The position numbers were made by a program, and so were the translations under genes. The notes beneath the pieces are model-generated. The model was given only the letters and a program-made list of their open reading frames with translations, had not been told where the DNA came from and did no database searches. DNA of 64,000 bases from Marinobacterium weihaiense. Lineage in GTDB: Bacteria > Pseudomonadota > Gammaproteobacteria > Pseudomonadales > Balneatricaceae. The DNA lies in NCBI RefSeq assembly GCF_019061305.1, contig NZ_JAHQZT010000003.1, positions 1 to 64,000 on the forward strand, given 5' to 3'. Of this stretch, positions 1 through 15,089 are shown piece by piece; within the stretch, counting starts at the first letter, position 1, and the number at the start of each line of letters is the position of its first letter.

Positions 1-168
1 CCAGAGCCCAAACCAGAGCCCAAACCAGAGCCCAAACCAGAGCCCAAACCAGAGCCCAAACCAGAGCCCAAACCAGAGCCCAAACCAGAGCCCAAGCCAG
101 AGCCCAAACCGGAGCCCAAACCGGAGCCCAAACCGGAGCCCAAGCCAGAGCCCAAACCGGAACCCAAA
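1..168 (+). repeat. 12-bp tandem repeat encoding PEPK, 14 units
   Basis: Fourteen consecutive copies of CCAGAGCCCAAA, with only silent variants such as CCG for CCA, GAA for GAG and AAG for AAA. The unit is a multiple of three, so copy-number change by slippage keeps the frame and alters only the length of the PEPK stalk. More copies may lie upstream of the window. Confidence 0.95.
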
Positions 169-516
169 CCGGAGTCGAGCACTCGGGTGGCAGCAGTCGA
201 CGGTGTGGATGCCCTGTTGCGCGAGCAGGAGTTGCTGGGCTGGCCGGAACAGGGCTACACCCTTCAGCTGCTGGGGGCTCGCGAGGCTTCCAGCGTGAAG
301 AACTTTATCGGTGCCCAGGCGCAGCCGGCCCGGTTCTACTACTTCCGTACCCGGTTCAAGGGCAAGCCCTGGCATGTGGTGGTGTATGGCCAGTATGCCA
401 GTCGTTCGGCAGCGCTCAGTGCCATCGAAGGGCTGCCGGTAGCGCTGCAGAAGCTACGCCCTTGGCCCCGCTCTATCGCCGGGGTCAAGGCAGATATTCG
501 GAAGAAAAATCAGTAG
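1..516 (+). CDS. SPOR-domain cell-division protein, DamX-like (C-terminal part)
   Basis: The gene is cut by the window start; the frame is open from base 1 and ends at a TAG at 514-516, leaving 171 residues. The first 56 residues are 14 tandem Pro-Glu-Pro-Lys units. The last ~100 residues read as a SPOR domain, with YTLQLLGA near its start, [12 protein letters not shown] in the middle and [13 protein letters not shown] near the end. SPOR domains bind denuded septal peptidoglycan, so the protein is probably a bitopic inner-membrane protein with a periplasmic Pro/Lys-rich stalk. Position directly before gltB is the usual place of the damX-like gene in Pseudomonas relatives (aroK-aroB-damX-gltBD). 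The upstream membrane segment is outside the window. Confidence 0.85.
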   Translation, partial: PEPKPEPKPEPKPEPKPEPKPEPKPEPKPEPKPEPKPEPKPEPKPEPKPEPKPEPKPESSTRVAAVDGVDALLREQELLGWPEQGYTLQLLGAREASSVKNFIGAQAQPARFYYFRTRFKGKPWHVVVYGQYASRSAALSAIEGLPVALQKLRPWPRSIAGVKADIRKKNQ

Positions 517-525
517 GTTAGATGG

Positions 526-553
526 AAATGGCGCTTCAGGCGCCATTTTTTTT
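526..553 (+). terminator. Rho-independent terminator after the SPOR gene
   Basis: Stem AAATGGCG (526-533) pairs with CGCCATTT (541-548) around a 7-nt loop and runs into a T tract ending at 553. It lies 10 bases after the stop codon and separates the SPOR gene from the gltBD promoter. Confidence 0.85.
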
Positions 554-586
554 GCGGAAATTTTTTTACCAAATTTTGGATAAAAT

Positions 587-615
587 TTGTTCTTTTTGTA
601 TTGCACGTGTAAAAT
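587..615 (+). promoter_or_regulatory. Candidate sigma70 promoter of gltBD
   Basis: TTGTTC at 587-592 and TAAAAT at 610-615 are separated by exactly 17 bases in a strongly AT-rich stretch. This would place transcription start near 622 and give a leader of about 85 nt before gltB. The call rests on sequence match only. Confidence 0.45.
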
Positions 616-706
616 TGCTTCCCCTTTTTGCCCGTCCAGTATGCCCCGGGGGAAAAGAAATAATATAACTATTTGATTTTAAACGAGTTTTTAGTGAGGT
701 CGGCTT

Positions 707-3700
707 ATGAACAAAGGTCTCTATCGCCTCGGAGAATTCAAGGATAACTGTGGCTTTGGTCTAATGGCCCACATGCAGGGTCAGGCCAGTCACGACTTGT
801 TGGACAAGGCGATCGAAGCTCTGGCTTGCATGACTCACCGCGGGGGGATAGCTGCGGACGGCAAAACAGGGGATGGTTGTGGTCTGTTGATGCAGAAGCC
901 GGACAGCTTTTTGCGCGCAGTCATGAAAGAGGAGCAGGGCGTTGAGCTCGGCGAGCAATATGCCGTCGGCATGGTCTTTCTTTCACAGGAGGCCGAACAG
1001 GCCGAACAGGCGCGCATCGAATTGAACAGCGCGCTGGAGGCACAAGGCCTGGGGGTTGCAGGCTGGCGAGAAGTTCCAACTGATCAAAGCTGTTTGGGAC
1101 CGATCGCAAAAGATACCTTACCTCGTATCGAGCAGGTATTTATCAACCCAAACGGCAAGAATGATCGTCAATTTGCCGTTAGCCTCTTTACCGCCCGCCG
1201 CCTCACCGAAAACGCCCTCTCACAAGATCCCGATTTTTACATCTGCAGCCTTTCCGATAAGGTCCTCTCCTACAAGGGCCTGATGATGCCGGTCGATCTT
1301 CCGGTGTTCTACCAGGATCTCAACGATCCGCGTCTCGAAACCGCCATCTGTACTTACCATCAACGCTTCTCCACCAATACCGCACCGCGCTGGCCGCTGG
1401 CCCAGCCGTTCCGCTTCCTGGCACACAATGGCGAAATCAACACCGTCGATGGCAACCGCAACTGGGCGCGCGCGCGGCGCACCAAGTTCGTCACCGAACT
1501 GCTGCCGAACCTGGATGAGCTGCAGCCGATCGTTAACACCACCGGTTCCGACTCGTCCAGCATGGACAACATGCTGGAGTTCCTGCTGGTAGGGGGCATG
1601 GACATCTACAAGGCCGTGCGCATGATCGTGCCGCCGGCCTGGCAGAACGTGGAGACCATGGACTCCGATCTGCGTGCCTTTTACGACTACCACTCCATGC
1701 ACATGGAGCCCTGGGACGGCCCGGCCGGCATGGTGATGACCGATGGCCGTTTCGCGGTGTGCATGCTGGACCGTAACGGTCTGCGCCCGTCGCGCTGGGT
1801 GATGACCCGGGACGGCTATATCTGCACCGCCTCCGAGATTGGCGTGTTCGACTACAAGCCGGAAGATATCGTGGCCCAGGGGCGCGTGGGACCGGGCCAG
1901 ATGCTGTCCATCGATACGCAGACCGGTGAAGTACTGCATACCGAAGACGTGGACAATAAGCTCAAGTCCGGTCAGCCTTACAAGCAGTGGCTGAAGGACA
2001 AGGCGATCCGCCTTGAACAGACCATGAGCTTCGAGAAGGAGTCACAGTCGTTCCGCGAGATGTCGCCGGACGAAACCAAGCAGTACATGAAAATGTTTCA
2101 GGTCAGCTTCGAGGAGCGCGACCAGGTGCTGCGTCCGCTGGGTGAATCCGGCATGGAGGCGGTCGGCTCCATGGGCGATGACAAGCCGATGGCGGTGCTG
2201 TCGATCAAAATCCGCTCGCCCTATGACTATTTCCGTCAGCAGTTTGCCCAGGTCACCAACCCGCCGATCGATCCGCTGCGTGAAGCGATCGTCATGTCGC
2301 TGGAAACCTGCATCGGTGCCGAGCAGAACGTGTTTGAGGAAACCCCGGAGCACGCGCGCCGCATCATCCTGAGCACACCGGTGCTGTCGGCCAACAAGTT
2401 CCGTTATCTGTGTGACTGCCCGCATGAAGGTTTCGAGTCACAGAAGCTGGACCTGCAGTATGACCCGGAAACGGGCCTGGAACAGGCGATTCGCAATCTG
2501 TGCGCCGACGCCGAAGAGGCCGCGCGCAACGGCAAGGTACTGCTGGTGCTGACCGACGCCTACCTGCAGCGCGGCAAGTTGCCGATCCATGCCTCCATGG
2601 CCACCGGCGCCGTGCACCATCACTTGGTCGAGAAAGGCCTGCGCTGTGAAACCAACCTGATCGTGGAAACCGCGACCGCCCGTGACCCGCACCACTTTGC
2701 GGTGCTGTTCGGCTTTGGTGCCACGGCGGTGTACCCGTACCTGTCTTATCGCGTGCTGAATGATCTGTGCCGCACCGGCGAACTGGGTGTCGAGCCGCTG
2801 CAAGCGCACGAAAACTACCGCAAGGGCATCAACAAGGGGCTGCTGAAGATCCTGTCCAAAATGGGTATCTCCACCATCGCGTCCTATCGCGGTGCGCAGC
2901 TGTTCGAGGCCGTTGGCCTGTCCAGTGAACTGGTCGACCTGTGCTTCCGTGGTGTGTGCAGCCGCATCGAAGGTGCCCGTTTCAGCGACTTCCAGCAGGA
3001 GCAGGCACAGCTGGCCGAACTGGCCTGGAGCGCGCGCAAGCCGATCCAGCAGGGCGGTCTGCTCAAGTATGTTCACGGCGGCGAGTATCACGCCTACAAC
3101 CCGGACGTGGTGCAGTCGATCCATGAAGCGGTCAAGACTGGCGATCAGCGTGCCTACAACCGTTATGCCGAACTGGTCAACAACCGTGGCGTGGCCACCC
3201 TGCGTGACCTGCTGGGCCTGAAAAAAAGTCTCAAGCCGATCCCGCTGGATCAGGTAGAGCCGGCTGAGAAGATCTTCCCGCGCTTCGACAGTGCCGCCAT
3301 GTCACTGGGTGCCCTGTCGCCGGAGGCGCACGAAGCGCTGGCTGTGGCGATGAACGAACTGGGTGGCCGCTCCAACTCCGGTGAGGGGGGTGAAGATCCG
3401 GCGCGTCACGGCACCATCAAGCGTTCCAAGATCAAGCAGGTAGCTTCCGGCCGCTTCGGTGTCACCCCGGAATACCTGATGAGCGCCGATGTCATGCAGA
3501 TCAAGGTGGCCCAAGGCGCCAAGCCCGGCGAAGGCGGCCAGCTGCCGGGCGGCAAGGTCAACGCGCTGATCGCGCGTCTGCGGTACTCGGTGCCGGGCGT
3601 GACGCTGATTTCACCGCCGCCGCACCATGATATCTACTCCATCGAAGATCTGGCGCAGCTGATCTTCGACCTCAAGCAGATTAACCCCAACGGCCAGGTG

Positions 3701-5161
3701 TCGGTGAAGCTGGTATCGCGCCCGGGCGTGGGCACTATTGCTTGCGGTGTGGCCAAGGCCTATGCCGATCTGATCACCATCTCCGGCTATGACGGCGGTA
3801 CCGCGGCATCCCCGCTGACCTCCATTCACTATGCCGGTTCGCCCTGGGAATTGGGTCTGGCCGATGCGCATCAGGCACTGCGTGCCAACCATTTGAGGGG
3901 CAAGATCCGTCTGCAGACGGACGGCGGTTTGAAAACCGGTCTGGACGTGGTCAAGGCGGCTATGCTGGGGGCGGAAAGCTTCGGCTTTGGCACCATGCCG
4001 ATGGTGGCGCTGGGCTGCAAGTATCTGCGCATCTGTCACCTGAACAACTGTGCTACCGGTGTGGCGACCCAGCGTGAAGACCTGCGCAATGACCACTTCC
4101 GCGGTACCGTGGAAATGGTGAAAAACTTCTTCCGCTTCGTCGCTGAAGAAGTGCGCCAGTTGATGGCGCAGCTGGGTGTGCGTACTTTCGACGAGCTGGT
4201 TGGACGCGTGGACTTGCTTGAAGTGCTGGAAGGCGTGACCGAGAAGCACGGCAGCCTGGATCTGGAACCGATCATCGGTGATGCCGGTGTTCCGGCCGAA
4301 TATCCGCACACCGTGCAGCAGGACCGCAATGAACCCTATGATGCCGGCAGCCTGAACAGCGACATGCTGGCGCTGGCGCGTGATGCCATCGCCAGCAAGC
4401 AGGGCGGTGAATGGACACTGCAGATCACCAACTGCGACCGTTCCGTCGGGGCCCGAACTTCCGGTGAAATTGCCCGTCTGCACAGCAACCAGGGCATGAA
4501 CGATGCGCCAATCACCTTCCGCTTCCAGGGTCACGCCGGTCAGTCCTTCGGTGTCTGGAACGCCGGTGGTCAGAACCTGCTGCTGGAAGGTGATGCCAAC
4601 GATTATGTCGGCAAGGGCATGGCCGGCGGCAAGATCGTGGTGCGCCCGTTCAAGGAAGTGACCTTCAAGTCCAATGAAACCGCCATCCTGGGCAATACCT
4701 GCCTGTACGGCGCCACCGGCGGCAAGCTGTTCGCGGCGGGCCACGCGGGTGAACGTTTCGGCGTGCGCAATTCCGGTTGTCACGCGGTCATCGAAGGGGC
4801 CGGCGATCACTGCTGTGAATACATGACCGGTGGCCTGGTGACCGTACTGGGCGAGACCGGCTATAACTTCGGTGCCGGCATGACCGGGGGTTTTGCCTAT
4901 GTGCTGGACCTGGATAACCGCTTCGTGGACCGCTATAACCACGAGCTGGTGGATATCCACCGCATCGCGACCGAGCAGATGGAAGCGTACAAGAACCACC
5001 TGCGCTCGGTGATTGAAGAGTATACGGCGGAGACCGGAAGCGCCTGGGGTCAGGAGATCCTGGACAACTTCTACGACTTCAGCGGCAAGTTCTGGCTGGT
5101 GAAGCCGAAGGCCGCCAGCCTGAATGATCTTCTCAACACTGTGCGTGTACGTCCCGAATAA
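707..5161 (+). CDS. gltB: Glutamate synthase [NADPH] large subunit
   Basis: 1484 residues, the normal length for bacterial GltB (GOGAT alpha subunit). With GltD it converts glutamine and 2-oxoglutarate to two glutamates in the cytoplasm. The sequence has the type-2 glutamine amidotransferase N terminus with the nucleophile Cys15 after a 14-residue propeptide ([14 protein letters not shown]). It continues with the central domain, the FMN-binding synthase domain ([15 protein letters not shown] near residue 1024) and the 3Fe-4S cysteines 1104, 1110 and 1115. It ends in the GXGXG beta-helix. The ATG at 707 is preceded by GTGAGG. It is followed by gltD after 61 bases that contain a strong hairpin. 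Confidence 0.98.
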   Translation: MNKGLYRLGEFKDNCGFGLMAHMQGQASHDLLDKAIEALACMTHRGGIAADGKTGDGCGLLMQKPDSFLRAVMKEEQGVELGEQYAVGMVFLSQEAEQAEQARIELNSALEAQGLGVAGWREVPTDQSCLGPIAKDTLPRIEQVFINPNGKNDRQFAVSLFTARRLTENALSQDPDFYICSLSDKVLSYKGLMMPVDLPVFYQDLNDPRLETAICTYHQRFSTNTAPRWPLAQPFRFLAHNGEINTVDGNRNWARARRTKFVTELLPNLDELQPIVNTTGSDSSSMDNMLEFLLVGGMDIYKAVRMIVPPAWQNVETMDSDLRAFYDYHSMHMEPWDGPAGMVMTDGRFAVCMLDRNGLRPSRWVMTRDGYICTASEIGVFDYKPEDIVAQGRVGPGQMLSIDTQTGEVLHTEDVDNKLKSGQPYKQWLKDKAIRLEQTMSFEKESQSFREMSPDETKQYMKMFQVSFEERDQVLRPLGESGMEAVGSMGDDKPMAVLSIKIRSPYDYFRQQFAQVTNPPIDPLREAIVMSLETCIGAEQNVFEETPEHARRIILSTPVLSANKFRYLCDCPHEGFESQKLDLQYDPETGLEQAIRNLCADAEEAARNGKVLLVLTDAYLQRGKLPIHASMATGAVHHHLVEKGLRCETNLIVETATARDPHHFAVLFGFGATAVYPYLSYRVLNDLCRTGELGVEPLQAHENYRKGINKGLLKILSKMGISTIASYRGAQLFEAVGLSSELVDLCFRGVCSRIEGARFSDFQQEQAQLAELAWSARKPIQQGGLLKYVHGGEYHAYNPDVVQSIHEAVKTGDQRAYNRYAELVNNRGVATLRDLLGLKKSLKPIPLDQVEPAEKIFPRFDSAAMSLGALSPEAHEALAVAMNELGGRSNSGEGGEDPARHGTIKRSKIKQVASGRFGVTPEYLMSADVMQIKVAQGAKPGEGGQLPGGKVNALIARLRYSVPGVTLISPPPHHDIYSIEDLAQLIFDLKQINPNGQVSVKLVSRPGVGTIACGVAKAYADLITISGYDGGTAASPLTSIHYAGSPWELGLADAHQALRANHLRGKIRLQTDGGLKTGLDVVKAAMLGAESFGFGTMPMVALGCKYLRICHLNNCATGVATQREDLRNDHFRGTVEMVKNFFRFVAEEVRQLMAQLGVRTFDELVGRVDLLEVLEGVTEKHGSLDLEPIIGDAGVPAEYPHTVQQDRNEPYDAGSLNSDMLALARDAIASKQGGEWTLQITNCDRSVGARTSGEIARLHSNQGMNDAPITFRFQGHAGQSFGVWNAGGQNLLLEGDANDYVGKGMAGGKIVVRPFKEVTFKSNETAILGNTCLYGATGGKLFAAGHAGERFGVRNSGCHAVIEGAGDHCCEYMTGGLVTVLGETGYNFGAGMTGGFAYVLDLDNRFVDRYNHELVDIHRIATEQMEAYKNHLRSVIEEYTAETGSAWGQEILDNFYDFSGKFWLVKPKAASLNDLLNTVRVRPE

Positions 5162-5174
5162 GCACAGCCAATGA

Positions 5175-6656
<1,482 letters not shown>

Positions 6657-6688
6657 TATTCCCGTGCGTGACTGAGACGCCACGATCA

Positions 6689-6721
6689 AAACCGGATGCC
6701 GTCAGGGCATCCGGTTTTTTT
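6689..6721 (+). terminator. Terminator of gltBD
   Basis: AAACCGGATGCC (6689-6700), loop GTCAG, GGCATCCGGTTT (6706-6717), then T residues to 6721. A perfect 12-bp stem with a U tract 32 bases after the gltD stop. Confidence 0.92.
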
Positions 6722-6733
6722 ATGTCCGCAAAT

Positions 6734-6765
6734 GGTGCGGCACCCGGCTGGTGCGGCACCCGGCT
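6734..6765. repeat. Two-copy 16-bp tandem repeat
   Basis: GGTGCGGCACCCGGCT occurs at 6734-6749 and again at 6750-6765, with a degenerate third start after it. It lies between the gltBD terminator and the 3' end of the convergent gene. No function can be assigned. Confidence 0.8.
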
Positions 6766-6779
6766 GGCGCGGCGCTGGA

Positions 6780-7772
6780 TTAGCGCGGTTCGCGATTAAT
6801 CGCTTTGCGCAGGTAAAACTCCAGTCTCAGCGTCATGGCCCAGCGCGGCTCGAAGTCCGAGTCCCGATCAAAGTGGAGCTCGGGAATCAGATCAAGAAAC
6901 AGCCGCCCCTTGTGGATGTCGCGTCGATACCAGCTTTGCAGGTAATAATCGTTGATGCGCGGGCTCGACAGGCTTTCCCCGACCACGATCAGACCATTGC
7001 GCCAGTGGCTGCGGCTGTCCAAGCGTTTGGCCAGTTCAAACCGTTGCGAAAACTCCAGTGTATCCTCGGTTTCCTGCCACTGGAATTGAGTGTAAGAGCG
7101 CAGGCGGCGGTTGCCGTCCAACGGTCGATTCAGATCCCAGTGGCTGCGTGCAGAATAGCCGTCACTGTCGAACCAGGACAGGCGGTTGTAGCTGCCCAGT
7201 TCCCAGGGGCCATTGTCCTGACGCCAGACTCGCTCGCCGGTGGCGCGCACATACGGGTCGATCGGCGTTCTGAACTTGATGCCGGCCCCCAATCGATAGC
7301 TCCATTGCTGATACTTGTCACCGGGCGTCAGCTGATCCAGGCCGATGATAGCGTTGTTGCTGCTGAGTTGCTCATTCAATTGGCTGTTGCTGCCCTGTTC
7401 CGCCAGCGTCCCCAAAGATTCCTCGGGATCACTTTCGATCAACAGGCGCAACCGCTCCTGGCTGGTGGGCAGATCAAGCTTGAAGCGGACGCTGACATCA
7501 TTCGAGAACCCCGCTGATTCTTCCCAGAGTGTTTCCTGGGTGAGGCGCAGGTAGGAGTCGTTTTCAACAGTCAGGCTGTCTTCAGTGCCGATCAGCCCAT
7601 CCAGGCTGCGGGCGGAGTAGTCGACCCAGCTGCCGACGCTGTCATGTGCACTATCGATGCTGCTGGCGGCCCACTCGGGCAGGTCACTGTCCGGGGTTTG
7701 GTCGCGTTGAGCCAACACACTGCCGGGCAGCAGTGTGCAGACGATCGGAATGACAAGTTGTTTCACGTGCAT
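6780..7772 (-). CDS. Predicted outer-membrane/periplasmic beta protein, unknown function
   Basis: 330 residues. A signal peptide is clear (about residues 1-21, ending in a VLA cleavage site before QRD). The rest is rich in alternating aromatic and polar residues (YLRLTQETLW, YRLGAGIKF, YNRLSWFDSDGY, YLQSWYRRDIHKGRLFLDLIPELHF), which fits an outer-membrane beta-barrel. I do not recognise the family. A GTG two codons later would give an equally good signal peptide. It is divergent from the LapA-like gene and convergent with gltD. Confidence 0.7.
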   Translation of the reverse strand: MHVKQLVIPIVCTLLPGSVLAQRDQTPDSDLPEWAASSIDSAHDSVGSWVDYSARSLDGLIGTEDSLTVENDSYLRLTQETLWEESAGFSNDVSVRFKLDLPTSQERLRLLIESDPEESLGTLAEQGSNSQLNEQLSSNNAIIGLDQLTPGDKYQQWSYRLGAGIKFRTPIDPYVRATGERVWRQDNGPWELGSYNRLSWFDSDGYSARSHWDLNRPLDGNRRLRSYTQFQWQETEDTLEFSQRFELAKRLDSRSHWRNGLIVVGESLSSPRINDYYLQSWYRRDIHKGRLFLDLIPELHFDRDSDFEPRWAMTLRLEFYLRKAINREPR

Positions 7773-7804
7773 GGTGTGGATTCCCTGTGGCCAGTGACAA
7801 CATT

Positions 7805-7823
7805 ACCGGCCCTGTTGGCCGGT
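7805..7823. other. Inverted repeat in the divergent promoter region
   Basis: ACCGGCC (7805-7811) and GGCCGGT (7817-7823) around 5 bases. It lies in the 183-bp region between the predicted outer-membrane gene (minus) and the LapA-like gene (plus). A second small inverted repeat, CAGCCG-CAA-CGGCTG, follows about 25 bases on. These could be operator or leader structures; no T tract follows either. Confidence 0.4.
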
Positions 7824-7955
7824 GCATACAAGCCCCGGTTGAGCCGGCACAGCCGCAACGGCTGCGTGCAAGTGTGGCCCTGTACCTGAGTACAGTAGCC
7901 TGACCGCGTTCCCGAGGCTAGTTTGAATACAGAATAACCATCGGGAGAACAGGCA

Positions 7956-12041
<4,086 letters not shown>

Positions 12042-12066
12042 TCTGGCGTATACTGCCTGCCTGACC

Positions 12067-12094
12067 AAGCCCGGCCGCTCAAGCCGGGCTTTTT
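12067..12094 (+). terminator. Terminator of the LapA-like gene
   Basis: AAGCCCGGC (12067-12075) and GCCGGGCTT (12083-12091) around a 7-base loop, followed by T to 12094. It lies 26 bases after the stop codon. Confidence 0.9.
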
Positions 12095-12133
12095 GTCGAT
12101 ACAGTCCCATGAATGCCGTACAAGGATGCCGCC

Positions 12134-12745
12134 ATGTCCATAGAGGAACAGCCCTTTCAACGCCTGCATGATGCGCCTCACATCATCACACGTGACCATG
12201 CCCTGACAGTGGACGAGTGCCGGCACATCATCGCGCTGGCACAGCCAAGGATGGAGCAGGCGCGCGTCAGTGCAGACAAGGCCGGTATCATCAGCCAGGG
12301 CCGCTCCGGCAGTAACTGCTGGCTGAAGCACAATACCGATGCCGTTGTTGAGGCGGTGTGTCAGCGTATCAGTGGCTGGGCCGGCTTGCCCCTGAGTGCG
12401 GCGGAGTCTCTGCAGGTCATTCACTATGACGAGGGTCAGGAATATGCACCCCACTACGATGGCTGGGATGCTACTACCGAACGGGGGCGGCGCTGCCTGC
12501 AGAAGGGGCAGCGGGTACTGACGGCGCTGTGCTATCTCAATAGGGTCGAGGCCGGCGGCGGCACGGTTTTCCCGAAGCTTGGGCTGGAGGTCGAGGCGCA
12601 GCCGGGGCGGCTGGTGCTGTTTGCCAACGTGATCGACAACAGCCTGCAGCGGCACCCCGACAGCCTGCATGGCGGCCTGCCGGTCCTGAAGGGGGAAAAG
12701 TGGGCCTGTAACCTCTGGTTTCGCGTCCCTTGCCCGCTGGACTAG
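12134..12745 (+). CDS. 2OG-Fe(II) oxygenase, prolyl 4-hydroxylase-like
   Basis: 203 residues from the ATG at 12134, chosen because AAGGA stands 7 bases before it; an in-frame ATG at 12113 has no such site. The protein is a double-stranded beta-helix dioxygenase of the P4Hc type. The iron ligands appear as PHYDGWD (His and Asp) and the His in QRHPDSLHGG, and the 2-oxoglutarate-binding Lys is in LKGEKW. The family hydroxylates proline residues in proteins, using O2 and 2-oxoglutarate. It stands directly after the Pro-rich LapA-like gene but behind a terminator, so it needs its own promoter or read-through. The substrate is unknown. Confidence 0.85.
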   Translation: MSIEEQPFQRLHDAPHIITRDHALTVDECRHIIALAQPRMEQARVSADKAGIISQGRSGSNCWLKHNTDAVVEAVCQRISGWAGLPLSAAESLQVIHYDEGQEYAPHYDGWDATTERGRRCLQKGQRVLTALCYLNRVEAGGGTVFPKLGLEVEAQPGRLVLFANVIDNSLQRHPDSLHGGLPVLKGEKWACNLWFRVPCPLD

Positions 12746-12805
12746 TATTTGCACAGTCGTTATCCTCATGGCGCCATCAGGACATCAGGTTGTGGAGAAA
12801 ACAGA

Positions 12806-13729
12806 TTGAGCAGGCCGGATAACAACACGCCCAACACTGGGCGCGCAGAAGTGCTGTCACTGGCGCGACACGGGCAGTTGAAGTTTCATGTCGCCAACAA
12901 CTTCGCCTTCGCGGCGGATTGGCTGTACGTGCCCGTACACTACAAAGAAGCCAGCCGTCTGGGTGCACGTTTTCCGGTTCTGTTCTACCCGTTGCCCAAT
13001 GGGCAGGCGATGCCTTGCATGTTGCTGAAATCAAAAGACAAGTCGGCATTGAGTGCGCAAATGCACTGGCAGGGCGGCCCCCTGCCGGATGTATTGCGTC
13101 TGTACCCCTTTGGCTTCAGTCAGCAGCAGGGCCGTACCCACCTGTCGGTGTATCCCGAAGCGCCGCACTTCGCGGGCAGGGGCGAGAAGGTCATCACCTC
13201 CCGTGGCAAGCCGACGCAACGCTTGCGGGGCATCATCAAACAGCTGGCGCCGGTACAGCAGGCCTTTGACCGGACGCGGCCCGTCATGCAGGAGTTGCTG
13301 GCATTGAAGGTGTTGCAACCGATCACCTTTACCCTGGCGCGCCGCAACGGCCAGCGTGCACGCATCACGCTGCTGGCGTCCCCGGATGCTTCGGTCATCA
13401 AAACGCCCGGTTTGTCCGCGGCGGCCAGAACCTTGTTGTATGTCCACCAGCAGTCATGCCGGCGTCTGTTTCAGAGTGCTGCCCCGGCGGCTGCCGACAG
13501 GCAGGAAGCGCCGGTCGACACCTCCGCCAGGCCCGATATCGAAACCCTGATCCAGGCCACCTGTGAGCGCCTGGGGGTGTCCGTGGAGGATGTGCGCAGC
13601 CGCAAGCGCAGCGACACCATCAAGCAGGCCCGTGCGGCACTGGCGGCCCGGGCGCGTGACACCGATCAGCTGGAGGCGCTGGCCGAGCAGCTGCAGCGTT
13701 CAGTGGAGACCGTGAAAAAGTGGAACTGA
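12806..13729 (+). CDS. SapC-like protein fused to a DnaA-type helix-turn-helix
   Basis: 307 residues from TTG 12806, preceded by GGAG with 8 bases of spacing; an earlier TTG at 12749 lacks a ribosome site. Residues about 12-200 follow the SapC pattern (ARFPVLFYPLPNG, LRLYPFGFS, EAPHFAGRGE, GKPTQRLRGI). SapC is named from the Campylobacter fetus S-layer locus, and its role is not established. The last ~65 residues (ETLIQATCERLGVSVEDVRS, then KRSDTIKQARAALAAR and ETVKKWN) resemble the C-terminal DNA-binding domain of DnaA. I infer a SapC-type protein with a DNA-binding tail. It heads a run of co-directional genes at 13.8 and 14.3 kb. Confidence 0.65.
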   Translation: MSRPDNNTPNTGRAEVLSLARHGQLKFHVANNFAFAADWLYVPVHYKEASRLGARFPVLFYPLPNGQAMPCMLLKSKDKSALSAQMHWQGGPLPDVLRLYPFGFSQQQGRTHLSVYPEAPHFAGRGEKVITSRGKPTQRLRGIIKQLAPVQQAFDRTRPVMQELLALKVLQPITFTLARRNGQRARITLLASPDASVIKTPGLSAAARTLLYVHQQSCRRLFQSAAPAAADRQEAPVDTSARPDIETLIQATCERLGVSVEDVRSRKRSDTIKQARAALAARARDTDQLEALAEQLQRSVETVKKWN

Positions 13730-13760
13730 TTCAAGGGCCATCCCGGTCGGGTGAAACGCC

Positions 13761-14309
13761 ATGATGCAATTGACCCGCGTGACGACACGCTTCGTCGAAC
13801 AGGAAGACCGTTTTCTGGTCAGCGCCGACTCCCGTGCCGGTGTCGTGAACCTGTGGCTGACCCAGCGACTGTTAAAGCGCTTGTTGCCGCACCTGCTCAC
13901 GTGGGTCGGGCAGCAGGAAGGGGAGCCGACTTCGGTCTCCCGGGCAGAGAGCCGGCCCGAGGGCACCGTGTCTCCGGCCGCCCCGGCGGAGTCTACCCAG
14001 ACCCGACAGGCCAACCGCCAGCTGGTCGCCCAGCATCGCAAGCCTGTGGCGGACGTGGGACCGGATCAGGCTGTACTCACGACCCTGGTCCATTCGCTCA
14101 AGTTCCAACCACGTGGTGATGTTCTGCAACTGATATTCGAGCTGCCGGACGATGTGGCCGTGCTGCAGTTGAAGGAAGAGCAGGCGCGTATTTGGCTGGG
14201 CGTGCTGCATAAGCATTGGCAACAGGCACAATGGCCCGATATCTGGCCGGACTGGATCAAGCAGGCGCATCGGATACGGCCCAAGTCTCCCGTATCCCTG
14301 GTGCACTGA
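13761..14309 (+). CDS. Conserved-looking hypothetical protein
   Basis: 182 residues, no signal peptide or membrane segment. The N-terminal ~45 residues (MMQLTRVTTRFVEQEDRFLV, then VVNLWLTQRLLKRLLPHLL) and the C-terminal ~75 residues (HSLKFQPRGDVLQLIFELPD, then VLHKHWQQAQWP) look folded. They are joined by a low-complexity Ala/Pro/Glu/Thr linker of about 50 residues. I do not recognise the family. It is 31 bases after the SapC/HTH gene and 13 bases before the Crp-like gene, so the three are probably one operon. Confidence 0.65.
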   Translation: MMQLTRVTTRFVEQEDRFLVSADSRAGVVNLWLTQRLLKRLLPHLLTWVGQQEGEPTSVSRAESRPEGTVSPAAPAESTQTRQANRQLVAQHRKPVADVGPDQAVLTTLVHSLKFQPRGDVLQLIFELPDDVAVLQLKEEQARIWLGVLHKHWQQAQWPDIWPDWIKQAHRIRPKSPVSLVH

Positions 14310-14322
14310 GAGTGTCACGATC

Positions 14323-15024
14323 ATGACCGAAAAAGAACAGCGCCTTGTACTGGGCCTACTGGCTCAATGTTCACTGTTTCAGGAGCTGAGTGAAGAGCGC
14401 CTGCAACGCATTCTGCCGTTACTCAAATTCAGACAGGTTCAGCGCGAAGAAACGGTGCTGGGCATGGGAGATCCGTCCGATGCGATGGGATTTCTGCTCA
14501 AGGGCCAGCTCAAGGCTGTTGCCTATTCCAGCAGCGGCAAGGAGATTGGGTTTTCTCTGATACGTGCCGTCAGTCATTTTGGCGAGTTGTCCCTGATTGA
14601 TGGCCAGCCTCGCTCGGCAGCTGTACTGGCCGTGGAGCCTTCACTGGTTGCCTTTTTGCCCCGCAAACCGGCGCTGGAGTTGATGATCAACGAGCCCAGC
14701 GTGTCGGCACGGATGATGGTCGCCTTGACGCAGCTGGTGCGCCGCTGTAACCAGCAGATCATGTTGCTGGGCTATCAGCAGGCCCACAGCCGTGTCTGTG
14801 CGCTGTTACTGCGCTCGCGCCACGAGGAAACGCCGGACGGCCTCAAGGTGCTGGACTTTCCATCACAGCGCGAAGTGGCCAGCCTGACCAATACCAGTCG
14901 GGAGACCGTTTCCCGTGTGCTTGGACAACTGCAGGAGTCCGGTGTCATCAGCAAGAAAGGGCGCAGTGTCTGGATTCTGGACCTGCCCAAACTGGAAAAA
15001 CGCGTACTGGAAGGTCGGGACTGA
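14323..15024 (+). CDS. Crp/Fnr-family regulator, likely cAMP-responsive
   Basis: 233 residues. An N-terminal cyclic-nucleotide-binding beta-roll contains the phosphate-binding cassette as GEL (87-89) and Arg97-Ser98, the counterparts of Glu72, Arg82 and Ser83 of E. coli CRP, one residue more compact. A C-terminal winged helix carries the recognition helix SRETVSRVLG (192-201), keeping the Arg-Glu-x-x-x-Arg residues with which CRP reads TGTGA. The Fe-S cysteine pattern of Fnr is absent. It follows the 13.8-kb gene by 13 bases. The perfect TGTGA-N6-TCACA site at 29346 and the near-perfect one at 21067 are plausible targets; whether the ligand is cAMP is inference. Confidence 0.88.
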   Translation: MTEKEQRLVLGLLAQCSLFQELSEERLQRILPLLKFRQVQREETVLGMGDPSDAMGFLLKGQLKAVAYSSSGKEIGFSLIRAVSHFGELSLIDGQPRSAAVLAVEPSLVAFLPRKPALELMINEPSVSARMMVALTQLVRRCNQQIMLLGYQQAHSRVCALLLRSRHEETPDGLKVLDFPSQREVASLTNTSRETVSRVLGQLQESGVISKKGRSVWILDLPKLEKRVLEGRD

Positions 15025-15089
15025 CCGGATGCTTTCGTTCGCTGATACCGTTTACCAACACGCCTTATACCCGCTCGGAACTGCCTGAC

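Noticed and set aside
1-168. Regular 12-base repeats as a possible CRISPR array
   Set aside because: Units are directly adjacent with no spacers and translate in frame as PEPK in a SPOR protein.
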